The notes under the pieces: model-generated
Databases searched by the model: none
What the model was told of the DNA's origin: nothing
What the model saw: only the letters and a program-made list of their open reading frames with translations
Shown here: one piece after another, positions 6,903 through 14,120 of the stretch
Layout of the letters: each line of letters starts with the position of its first letter
How positions within the stretch are numbered: position 1 is the stretch's first letter
Assembly (NCBI GenBank): GCA_050730675.1
Contig: JBOHNM010000052.1
Span: 1 to 24,509 of the forward strand
Source of the DNA: JBOHNM01 sp050730675
Lineage (GTDB): Bacteria > Planctomycetota > Phycisphaerae > Phycisphaerales > UBA1924
Direction of reading: 5' to 3'
DNA: 24,509 bases
Translations under genes and position numbers: made by a program

Positions 6903-8399
6903 CTACTTCGATGGCTGCGTCGCGGCCTTGCGCTCCAGGATCCAGTCGGCGACGATCCGCAGCACCTCGGGCGACATCGTCTCCTCGATCGTCTCGTACT
7001 CGCTGACGCTCCCCGTCCTGGCGTGCTGGAACAGGTGGTTCAGCCCGGGCATCACGCGGATGGTGACGTCGGGGTTGCCGGCCTCCATCAGGGCCGCGGC
7101 GATGGGCGGGAGGTTCTGCGTGGCGATCACCTGCATGTCGAGCGAGCCGTTGAGGGCGAGCACGGGGCAGCGGGTCTTGCGGAGCGCCTCGCGCGGGTCG
7201 AGCGTCATGAAGCGCTGCATCCACTTGCTCGCGAGCTGGCGCTTGCCCTGGATGACCGCCTGCTGGATCAGTTCGGGCTCGGGCTCCTTGCCGCCGGCGG
7301 CGAGCTGGATGCGGACCAGTTCGGTGAGCGCGGCCTCGAACTCAGCGGTCTTGGCGGGATCGGCGGCAAGGTCCATGACTTTCTTGCGTGCCGCGAGTGC
7401 CTTCTCGTCGTCGGCGGGGGCACCCTCGGCCTTCATGATCGCGGCGCTCTGCGCATCGAGCACTTCGCGCCCGTTCACACCCGTGCCCGCGAGGAGGACG
7501 ATGAAGGCGACGTCGGAGGACTTGGCCGCGGCCATGGGCGCGATCAGACCGCCCTCGGAGTGACCGACCAATCCGACTCGCGATGCGTCGGCTTCCGGCT
7601 GCTTCTTAAGGAAGACGATGCAGGCGATCGCGTCATACACAAATGTATCGGTGGTCCCTTCGCCGTGGGCGGGGTCGGTATGGCCGCCCCAGCCGCGGTC
7701 ATCGACGCGCAGGACAACGATGCCGCGGCGGGTGAGCGCATCGGCGAGGACCATGAAAGGCTTGTGGCCCATGAGGGCCTCGTCGCGGTCCTGTGTCCCC
7801 GAGCCGGTGACGAGCGAGACGGCTGGGAACGGACCCTTGCCGAACTTGGATTCCTCTGGGATCGTCAGCGTGCCGGGGAGCTTGGCGCCATCGGGGCTGG
7901 TGACCTCGACCTCGCGCTGCGTGTAGGGGAACGGGGGCTTGGGCTCCTGAGGGCGTTTGCGCGAGGGGGCCTCCTCGCCCGCGGCCAGGCGCTTCATGGT
8001 CACGGGCATCTTCTGGCCGCCCTGGGTCATCGTGCCGGTGGCGGTGCCGGCATCGTTGTCGATGAGGACGCTGAACTTGGCGTAGGCGGAGGGCGGCATC
8101 GGCGGCACGCCGAAGGTGAACGTGAGGGTCTTGCCGTCGAGGGCGAGTTCCTTGAGGTCCACTGGATCGGTGAGTCCCTGCTGGGGGATGGCCATCTTGC
8201 CGGTGAGGCCTGAGTCGGCGCGGGTGAGGTGCAGGATGAAGCCGAGCTTGGCGCCAGGAGCGGAGATTTCGCCGGACCAGCGCTCGGGCTCGGCGAAGAC
8301 GGAGGTGGTGCTTGGGCCCCCCGCGGCGCGCGTGGCCGAGGCCGGTAGCCCGAAACTCACAAGTGCGGTGAGGGCAACGACAAGAACAGCGGTGCGCAT
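6903..8399 (-). CDS. Secreted alpha/beta-fold hydrolase (serine hydrolase, esterase/peptidase-like)
   Basis: The 498-residue protein has a Sec signal peptide (MRTAVLVVALTALVSFGLPASA, cut near ATRAA). A beta-rich N-terminal domain of about 120 residues follows (GEISAPGAKLGFILHL...GTMTQGGQKMPVTMKRL), then a catalytic alpha/beta-hydrolase domain. The nucleophile elbow is GHSEGG, the acid is probably Asp in NGSLDMQV, and the His is in PGLNHLFQH. The oxyanion-side sequence VTGSGTQDRDE and DDRGWGGH match the group often annotated as exported alpha/beta hydrolases with a dienelactone-hydrolase-like fold. The substrate cannot be read from sequence. ATG 8399 is preceded by GGAG at 6 nt, a good ribosome site; a GTG at 8417 is less likely. 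A TACGCT box (8423-8418) could be its -10. It lies downstream of the P1B ATPase beyond a hairpin. Confidence 0.9.
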   Translation of the reverse strand: MRTAVLVVALTALVSFGLPASATRAAGGPSTTSVFAEPERWSGEISAPGAKLGFILHLTRADSGLTGKMAIPQQGLTDPVDLKELALDGKTLTFTFGVPPMPPSAYAKFSVLIDNDAGTATGTMTQGGQKMPVTMKRLAAGEEAPSRKRPQEPKPPFPYTQREVEVTSPDGAKLPGTLTIPEESKFGKGPFPAVSLVTGSGTQDRDEALMGHKPFMVLADALTRRGIVVLRVDDRGWGGHTDPAHGEGTTDTFVYDAIACIVFLKKQPEADASRVGLVGHSEGGLIAPMAAAKSSDVAFIVLLAGTGVNGREVLDAQSAAIMKAEGAPADDEKALAARKKVMDLAADPAKTAEFEAALTELVRIQLAAGGKEPEPELIQQAVIQGKRQLASKWMQRFMTLDPREALRKTRCPVLALNGSLDMQVIATQNLPPIAAALMEAGNPDVTIRVMPGLNHLFQHARTGSVSEYETIEETMSPEVLRIVADWILERKAATQPSK

Positions 8400-8436
8400 G
8401 GCGGGCTCCAGAGCCACAGCGTATTCGGAAACGAAC

Positions 8437-8459
8437 AGCCCCGGCTTGCGGCCGGGGCT
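8437..8459 (-). terminator. Hairpin after the P1B ATPase, possible terminator
   Basis: AGCCCCGGC (8437-8445) and GCCGGGGCT (8451-8459) form a perfect 9-bp stem around a 5-nt loop. Reading leftward the hairpin is followed by TGTTCGTTTCC, only a weak T-tract. It sits 32 nt beyond the ATPase stop, and its position fits better than its T-run. Confidence 0.5.
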
Positions 8460-8491
8460 GGGTGGCAGCGTTCGTGTTTGTGGCGTGTAGG

Positions 8492-10555
8492 TCAGGCCGG
8501 CTGTGGCTGCGCGGCCATGAGGTTCACGCTGGCAGCGCGCCGGCCGGGAACAGCGGCGGACTCTTCCTCAACCGCGGCCTCGGTGGTGTACTGCTCGCCG
8601 AAGCGGAAGAGCCGGAAGCTGTTGGCGATGACCAGGATGTCGCCCAGGAAGTGGAAGATCAGAGCGCCGAGGATCTCCAGGCGACCGCTGGCGGCCAGCG
8701 CCAGGCCCACAAGAGCCACGACGATGGAGATGGCGATGTTCTGGGCGATGATGGCGCGGTTGCGCCGCGAGAGCTCGATCAGGAAGGGCACGCGAGAGAG
8801 GTCGTCGTTCATCAGCGCCACGCCCGCGGAGTTGGTCGCGATGTCCGACCCGCCCAGGCCCATGGCGATACCGATGTCCGCCTCGGCGAGCGAGGGGCCA
8901 TCGTTGATGCCGTCGCCCACCATCATCACGCGCCGGCCCTGCTTGGTCAGCGCCTTGATGAGCGCGTGCTTCTCTTCGGGGAGGCACTCGGCCTCGATGG
9001 TGTCCACACCGACGGCCCGTCCGACGCGCTCGGCGACGCTCAGGCGGTCGCCGGTGAAAATCGAGAGCTTCTTGACGCCCAGCTCGCGCAGGCGATCAAC
9101 CACGGACTTGGTGTTGCTGCGGATCTTGTCCTCGAGGCCGACGGCGCCGAGGTACTTGCCGTTGCGCACCACGTGCACGCCGGTCATCCCTTCGATCTTG
9201 TTCTCGACGGACTTGATCTCCTCGCGAGCGCCCGGGAACAGCTCGATCAGCCAACTCGCGCGGCCGACATGCAATTCTCCGAGGCTCGTGCGGGCCTTGA
9301 CGCCGCGGCCGTGGATTTCTTCGTAGTCGTTGGTGCCGTCCACGGTAATGCGCGCGGATTGCGCCGTGGTGAGGATCGAGCGGGCGAGCGGGTGGTTGCT
9401 GTGCTGCTCGCCGTTGGCCGCCGCGGCCAGGAGTTCGGCGCCGTCGGCGCCGCTCGCCGGGGCCAGGCGCGAGACGGCGAACTTGCCGGTGGTCATGGTG
9501 CCGGTCTTGTCGAAGACGGCGGTGTCGATGCTCGCCGCGGCCTCCATGTAGTTGGCTTCCTTGACGAGGATGCCCAGACGTGCGGCGGCGGCAAAGGCCG
9601 CAACCATCGCGGTGGGGCTGCTGAGGAGCAGCGCCGCGGGGCAGGTGACGACCAGGACGGTGATCGCGCGGTCCATCGCGTCGGAGGCGGGCTGCGAGAG
9701 GAACCAGACCAGGAACGCGATGGCGAGGACGACGGGGACGTAGAAGCGCGAGACCTGCTCGATCAGGAGCTGGCGGTGCGTCTTGCTCCGCTCGGCCTCG
9801 CCGATGAGCTGGCTGACCTTGCCGATGGTGGTGTCGCGGCCCACCTGCGTCGCCCGCACGTCGAGCGAGCCGGACAGGTTGGTGGTGCCGGCGTAAACCG
9901 GCTCGCCGGCGGCGACCTCGTGCGGCGCGGCTTCGCCCGTGAGCGAGGCCTGGTCAACAGTCGAACGGCCGGTGATCACCACGCCGTCCACGGGCAGGTT
10001 CTCGCCGGGGCGGATGCGGACGGTGTCGCCGATGATGACATCGGTCAGGGCGATCTGGACCTCTGCGCCGTCGCGGACGACACGGGCCTCGTTGGGCGTC
10101 AGCTTGACGAGTTGCTCGATGACAGTCTGGGCGCTGATAGCCGTGCGCCGCAGGACCTGGCCCGCCAGGAGAAGAATGAGCGCCAGCCACCCAGCGGTCT
10201 CGTAGTACCCCTGGGACATCGAGGCGATGATGGCCAGGGCGGCGAGCGAGGAACTGGAGATGCTGCCACGCCGGATCTCCGACGCGGCCTCCCAGAACAT
10301 CTTGGCCCCCAGCAGAATCGACGCGCCGAAGGCGACCATCGAAGTCACCGACGCGCTGACGATCTCGGGTAGAAAGACGCGGGCGACGAAGACGCCGACC
10401 AGGAGCATGCCGCCGATGAGGTAAACCACCAGCCAGCGTTCGGCGGTCTTGCCATCCTGAACGCGGTCGTGGGAACAGCACTCGACGCCGCCGTGCAGAT
10501 GCATGCCGGGGCCGTCGTGCGAGTGGTCGTGGGGGTGAGCGTGAGCAGAGGCCAT
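8492..10555 (-). CDS. P1B-type heavy-metal-transporting ATPase with atypical CPA motif
   Basis: This inner-membrane ATPase exports a transition metal. The 687-residue protein begins with a His/Cys-rich tail (AHAHPHDHSHD, MHLHGG, ECCSHD) instead of a CxxC metal-binding domain. It has about eight membrane segments. Core motifs are SLTGEA (actuator, TGE 206-208), DKTGT 349-353 (phosphorylated Asp), SNHPLA (HP motif, about 388) and GDGINDGPSLAEAD (about 548). The transmembrane metal site reads TCPAALLLSSPTA (C305-P306-A307), not the CPC of Cu+ or Zn2+ pumps. The last membrane helix carries HFLGD, with a His and an Asp that could act as ligands. I chose ATG 10555 because GGAG lies 5 nt before it. 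The 42 residues upstream are not conserved-looking. The substrate (Zn, Cd, Cu or other) cannot be assigned. Confidence 0.92.
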   Translation of the reverse strand: MASAHAHPHDHSHDGPGMHLHGGVECCSHDRVQDGKTAERWLVVYLIGGMLLVGVFVARVFLPEIVSASVTSMVAFGASILLGAKMFWEAASEIRRGSISSSSLAALAIIASMSQGYYETAGWLALILLLAGQVLRRTAISAQTVIEQLVKLTPNEARVVRDGAEVQIALTDVIIGDTVRIRPGENLPVDGVVITGRSTVDQASLTGEAAPHEVAAGEPVYAGTTNLSGSLDVRATQVGRDTTIGKVSQLIGEAERSKTHRQLLIEQVSRFYVPVVLAIAFLVWFLSQPASDAMDRAITVLVVTCPAALLLSSPTAMVAAFAAAARLGILVKEANYMEAAASIDTAVFDKTGTMTTGKFAVSRLAPASGADGAELLAAAANGEQHSNHPLARSILTTAQSARITVDGTNDYEEIHGRGVKARTSLGELHVGRASWLIELFPGAREEIKSVENKIEGMTGVHVVRNGKYLGAVGLEDKIRSNTKSVVDRLRELGVKKLSIFTGDRLSVAERVGRAVGVDTIEAECLPEEKHALIKALTKQGRRVMMVGDGINDGPSLAEADIGIAMGLGGSDIATNSAGVALMNDDLSRVPFLIELSRRNRAIIAQNIAISIVVALVGLALAASGRLEILGALIFHFLGDILVIANSFRLFRFGEQYTTEAAVEEESAAVPGRRAASVNLMAAQPQPA

Positions 10556-10590
10556 GGCGGCTCCGGTGGGTCTGGCAGAACGTACGGCCG

Positions 10591-10643
10591 AGGATACGTG
10601 ATCGAAAATCGCGTCGAGGTTAACCCCCGCGCCCCGATTTTCG
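10591..10643 (-). promoter_or_regulatory. P1B ATPase promoter region with a 9-bp inverted repeat
   Basis: A TATCCT box (minus strand, 10596-10591) lies 35 nt before the ATG. Just upstream, CGAAAATCG (10603-10611) and CGATTTTCG (10635-10643) form an inverted repeat with a 23-bp spacer and centres 32 bp apart, about three helical turns. Each half is itself CGA-AAA-TCG. The repeat covers the -35 region and could be a regulator site for the metal pump. Confidence 0.5.
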
Positions 10644-10759
10644 GCGGCCCGGAGAACCCGGTGCCGGAATCGAAGACACAATCGTAGCAGCGCAGGGAAT
10701 TGCCCCGACCACCTTGCTTACGCTTGCTTCCGCCCAACGGTTCGCCGACCCGGTTGCTC

Positions 10760-11887
10760 ATGTCCCGACTGCCGTCCAACCCCCCCACCCCTCCCCCCGC
10801 CCAGTCCCCCTCGCCGGGCCCGGGCAGCAACGGCCGCCTCGGCCCGGCGATCACCATTTTGGGTGTCGGACAGATGGGGTTGGTTTCTTCGGCGATACTG
10901 CTGGACCCTGACCGCGGCGCCGCCAGCCGCACGTCGGCCCCGCGCCCGCGCGTCACGCTTTGGGGGCACTCCACCGAAGAAGTCGGCTCGATCGCGCAAA
11001 CCCGGCGCAGCGAGCGCCTGCCGGGTTTCCGCGTTCCCGACGCTGTTCACGTTGCCCTGAAGGACGAGACCGCGTTGAGCCATGCCGATCTGGTCATCTG
11101 CGCCGTGCCGGTGCAGTACATCCGCTCGGTCTGGGAGCGCGTCAAGCCGCACGTGCCGCGCAAGGCCCGGGTGCTGTCGGTCGCCAAGGGGATCGAGAAC
11201 GGAACACTCCTGCGGCCGACGCAGATCATCGCGGAGGTCCTGAGCGACGACCCCGACAGCCCCGCCCGCCCGATGGCCGCGCTCAGCGGGCCGACGATCG
11301 CGCCGGAGCTGGCCCGCTGCCTCCCCGCAACGATGATCGCCGCCAGCGACGATGAGCAGTTCCGCCTGCACGTGCAGGAGCTGTTCACCACGCGCTGGAT
11401 GCGTATTTACACGACGCAAGACCTGACGGGCGTGGAACTCGCCGGGGCGATGAAGAACGTCATCGCGATCGCCGCGGGCATTCTTGACGGTCTTCAGGCC
11501 GGGAACAACGCCAAGAGCGCGCTGCTGTCGCGCGGCCTGGCGGAAATCGCCCGCCTCGGCACCGCCATGGGCGCCAGCCAGGACACGTTTTTCGGCGTCG
11601 CGGGCGTCGGCGACCTGGCCACCAGTTGCTTCTCGCCCGAGGGGCGCAACCGTTCATGCGGCGAAGCTTTGGGTAAGGGCGCCAAGCTCGCCGACATCCT
11701 CGCCCGCTCCCGTAGTGTCATCGAGGGCGTCGCGACCACCCGCAGCGTCATGGACCTGGCTCGCAAGTACCGCGTCGAGATGCCGATCGTCAGCGCCGTG
11801 CATTCGGTGCTCTTCGAGGGCCTTGACCCGATCGATGCCATCGGCCAGCTCATGACCCGGGAACCGAAGGCGGAGCGGGTGGGGTAG
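10760..11887 (+). CDS. gpsA: NAD(P)H-dependent glycerol-3-phosphate dehydrogenase
   Basis: GpsA reduces dihydroxyacetone phosphate to sn-glycerol-3-phosphate in the cytoplasm, feeding phospholipid synthesis. The 375-residue protein has a Rossmann start ITILGVGQMG (31-40), where most family members have GxGSWG. The conserved VAKGIE carries the first active-site Lys (about 142), ALSGPTIAPE resembles the SGPSFA motif, and ELAGAMKNVIAI carries the catalytic Lys at 231. The C-terminal helical domain has GLAEIARLG and GVGDLATSCFSPEGRNR. A Pro-rich tail of about 28 residues (MSRLPSNPPTPPPAQSPSP) precedes the fold and is unusual. ATG 10760 was chosen; the in-frame TTG at 10700 would only lengthen the low-complexity tail. 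A TACGCT box at 10719-10724 may be the -10. It is divergent from the P1B ATPase. Confidence 0.95.
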   Translation: MSRLPSNPPTPPPAQSPSPGPGSNGRLGPAITILGVGQMGLVSSAILLDPDRGAASRTSAPRPRVTLWGHSTEEVGSIAQTRRSERLPGFRVPDAVHVALKDETALSHADLVICAVPVQYIRSVWERVKPHVPRKARVLSVAKGIENGTLLRPTQIIAEVLSDDPDSPARPMAALSGPTIAPELARCLPATMIAASDDEQFRLHVQELFTTRWMRIYTTQDLTGVELAGAMKNVIAIAAGILDGLQAGNNAKSALLSRGLAEIARLGTAMGASQDTFFGVAGVGDLATSCFSPEGRNRSCGEALGKGAKLADILARSRSVIEGVATTRSVMDLARKYRVEMPIVSAVHSVLFEGLDPIDAIGQLMTREPKAERVG

Positions 11888-11907
11888 ACAGACCTTTCGC
11901 CACCGAA

Positions 11908-11942
11908 TTGCGCCGCCGCGACTCCGCCCGTACGCTTGCCCC
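11908..11942 (+). promoter_or_regulatory. Predicted leaderless promoter of the S1/P1 nuclease gene
   Basis: TTGCGC (11908-11913) is followed by a 17-bp spacer, TACGCT (11931-11936) and 6 nt before ATG 11943. Transcription should start on or next to the ATG, leaving no room for a ribosome-binding site. This is the clearest case of a pattern seen at several genes in the window. Confidence 0.65.
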
Positions 11943-13049
11943 ATGCGCAAGCTCTTCACTGCCGCCGCCTCGCTCATCATCGCCCTCGCCGGCACCGCCC
12001 AGGCCTGGGACGCCGCCGGACACCGGGCCATTTGCTGGCTCGCCCTCGACGGGCTCTCTCCGGACACACCCGCGTTCCTGAAGGACAAGGAGATCGTCCA
12101 CGCCGTCGGCTGGCAGGCCGCCGAGCCCGACCGCTGGCGGAGCATCCGTTCCAACTACCTGATGCACGAGAACGCCCCCGACCACTACATCGATATCGAG
12201 GACCTCCAGCTCTACGGCCTCACGCTCACGACCGTACCGCCGCTGCGGATGCAGTATGTCGCCACCATGGCCGTCGCGCGGCACGAGCACCCCGAGGGGA
12301 TCAAGCCGCACAACCCCAAGCTGGACCCGTCAGGCCAGCAGGAGTGGCCCGGGTTCCTGCCCCACGCGATCATGGAGCACCACGCCAAGCTTGCGGCGAG
12401 CTTCAAGACGCTGCGGATCCTCGAAGCGATCAAGGATCCGACACGGGGCCCGCAGATGGAGATGGCCAAGCGGAACATCATGGTCGAGATGGGCGTGCTG
12501 GCCCACTTCGTCGGCGATGCGGCACAGCCGCTGCACACGACGCGGCACCACCACGGATGGGTCGGCGACAACCCCAAGGGGTTCACCACCGACAAGGGGA
12601 TCCACGCGTACATCGACGGCCGGGTGATCAAGAACTTCAAGATCAACTACGCGATGCTGAAGCCGACACAGAAGTATGAGGCAAAGGTCGATGCCGCCGA
12701 CCCGTGGAACGACGTGATCATCTACATCCAGCGGAGCTTCGACCGGGTCGAGCCGCTGTACGAACTCAAGAAGACCGGGGACATCGACAAGGACGTCGGC
12801 AAGGCGTTCATCTGCGAGCGCCTGCAGGACGCCGGGGCGATGCTCGCGGCCCTCTACAACAGCGCCTGGGAAGCAAGCAAGCCCACGCCCAAGGACCTCA
12901 AGGACTTCGCCCGCTACGACACGTTCAAGCCCAGCGATGTTCCGGGCGCCCCGCCGGATACCTCACCGGACGTTCCCGACGAGCCGGACCCCGAGGACGT
13001 CAAGCCCGCGGCCCCCGCCGCACCCGCGCCGCAGTCGGCCAAGCCGTGA
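11943..13049 (+). CDS. Secreted S1/P1-family zinc nuclease
   Basis: S1/P1 nucleases use three Zn2+ ions to cleave single-stranded DNA and RNA, often with 3'-nucleotidase activity; relatives include zinc phospholipase C. The 368-residue precursor has a signal peptide ending ...GTAQA, so the mature protein starts with Trp22 (WDAAGHRAI). A Trp at position 1 of the mature chain, ligating Zn through its amino group, is the family hallmark. Further ligands are His28 and the HFVGDAAQPLH motif (188-198), which supplies His, Asp and His. Other candidates are H81 (DHY) and the cluster RHHHGW. The enzyme is expected in the periplasm or outside the cell. The last 45 residues are a Pro/Asp/Ala-rich tail outside the catalytic fold. 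The next gene starts 10 nt downstream. Confidence 0.93.
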   Translation: MRKLFTAAASLIIALAGTAQAWDAAGHRAICWLALDGLSPDTPAFLKDKEIVHAVGWQAAEPDRWRSIRSNYLMHENAPDHYIDIEDLQLYGLTLTTVPPLRMQYVATMAVARHEHPEGIKPHNPKLDPSGQQEWPGFLPHAIMEHHAKLAASFKTLRILEAIKDPTRGPQMEMAKRNIMVEMGVLAHFVGDAAQPLHTTRHHHGWVGDNPKGFTTDKGIHAYIDGRVIKNFKINYAMLKPTQKYEAKVDAADPWNDVIIYIQRSFDRVEPLYELKKTGDIDKDVGKAFICERLQDAGAMLAALYNSAWEASKPTPKDLKDFARYDTFKPSDVPGAPPDTSPDVPDEPDPEDVKPAAPAAPAPQSAKP

Positions 13050-13059
13050 GTCGCCGCCG

Positions 13060-13578
13060 ATGGCACCGTCTCTTCGCCCACTGGTGACCGACGACCGCGG
13101 CCGGCGCGTGCCGCTGGTGCGCACGATGCTCGCGCTGGTGCCGTGGGGATCGGGCCCGCTGCCGCGCAAGGTGCAGTCGGCGGTGCGGACGGACCTGATG
13201 AAGTGGTCGTGGAGCAAACACAATATCTTTCGGCGGGACGAACTGTGGTACGGCGCGCTCATCGGCATCATGCCGGCGGTGCTGAGCTTCGGCCCACTCT
13301 TCATTTCGATGGCGCTGGACTGGCCGCCCGGCTGGTGGCGCTTCGCGGTGATCTTCCCCGGCACGGTTCTGATGTTCCTGCTGCTCCCGGAAATCCTCTG
13401 GCGATTGATGCCGCCGAGCCGGTGCCGGCTGGTGGCCGACGCGGTGCTGAAGCACGGGTGCTGCGCATCGTGCGGGTACGGGCTCGATGTGGCGAGCGTG
13501 CAGGATGATGGGTGCTGCGTGTGCCCCGAGTGCGGGGCGGCGTGGAAGGTGCCCGCGACCGTGGAGTCACGATCGTGA
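13060..13578 (+). CDS. Small membrane protein with C-terminal zinc ribbon (first of a pair)
   Basis: The 172-residue protein has a basic cytoplasmic-looking N-terminus and two hydrophobic segments (about residues 65-87 and 91-113). It ends in a zinc ribbon: CCASCGYGLD, then a short loop, then CVCPECGAAWKVP. The four Cys of the two CxxC knuckles should bind one Zn2+. I know of no assigned function for this architecture. Such CGY...CPECG tails occur in many planctomycete membrane proteins, as I recall. ATG 13060 was chosen, 10 nt after the nuclease stop; upstream in-frame sequence is a shadow of the nuclease gene. Its TGA overlaps the GTG start of the next gene, so the two are translationally coupled. 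Confidence 0.8.
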   Translation: MAPSLRPLVTDDRGRRVPLVRTMLALVPWGSGPLPRKVQSAVRTDLMKWSWSKHNIFRRDELWYGALIGIMPAVLSFGPLFISMALDWPPGWWRFAVIFPGTVLMFLLLPEILWRLMPPSRCRLVADAVLKHGCCASCGYGLDVASVQDDGCCVCPECGAAWKVPATVESRS

Positions 13579-14111
13579 AGGCGCGACCCCCACCACCGCC
13601 ACGGATCAGGGCCGTTCGCGGCCATCTGCGCCTGATGGCGGCGGACGATCGCGAACGCGCCGTCCGCGTGCGCGGCGGGCTCGTGGATGCGTGGCGTTCG
13701 CGGCTGCCCGCCGATCACCCGTGGCGATCGCTCGGGTACCAGTTCGACAACCGGGACGTGTGGCCGCTGGTCATCATGATGTTGCTGGTCGCGTTCACGC
13801 CGATGGTGGTGTGGGTCTCGCTCCTGCGGCTCGTACCCTCGCTCCTGGACATGGCGCCCGACACGATCGCGCGGAGTTGTTGGGGAATCGCATTCCTCGT
13901 CACCACCGCCATGGCGGTCGGCTGCTCGTCCCGGCGCGTATCCGCGCGGTGGTCGCTGCTCAGGCTCCCCAAGGGCCAGTGCCTCGCCTGCGGCTATGAC
14001 CTCCGCCGCTGCGCCCGCGAGCCCGATGGCTGCACGGTCTGCCCCGAGTGCGGCGCGGCGTGGAAGCTCCCCACACCGGCGGCCACCGACGGTAACTCCG
14101 CCCCCACCTAG
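13575..14111 (+). CDS. Small membrane protein with C-terminal zinc ribbon (second of a pair)
   Basis: The 178-residue product is a diverged tandem relative of the preceding one. It has a basic N-terminus, two hydrophobic segments (WPLVIMMLLVAFTPMVVWVS and CWGIAFLVTTAMAVGCS), then the zinc ribbon CLACGYDLRR...CTVCPECGAAWKLP. The ribbon endings of the two proteins are nearly identical (CPECGAAWK-V/L-P) while the membrane parts differ. The start is GTG 13575, which forms a GTGA overlap with the TGA stop of the previous gene. An ATG exists upstream (13512) but lies inside that gene. The ribbon presumably faces the cytoplasm. Function unknown; a scaffold or protein-interaction role is only a guess. 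Confidence 0.78.
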   Translation: MKARPPPPPRIRAVRGHLRLMAADDRERAVRVRGGLVDAWRSRLPADHPWRSLGYQFDNRDVWPLVIMMLLVAFTPMVVWVSLLRLVPSLLDMAPDTIARSCWGIAFLVTTAMAVGCSSRRVSARWSLLRLPKGQCLACGYDLRRCAREPDGCTVCPECGAAWKLPTPAATDGNSAPT

Positions 14112-14120
14112 CGTTCACCG

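Noticed and set aside
8462..10372. 636-codon open frame on the plus strand, opposite the P1B ATPase
   Set aside because: Low-complexity translation rich in Asp, Gly, Ala and Arg with no domain; the opposite strand carries a full P1B ATPase.
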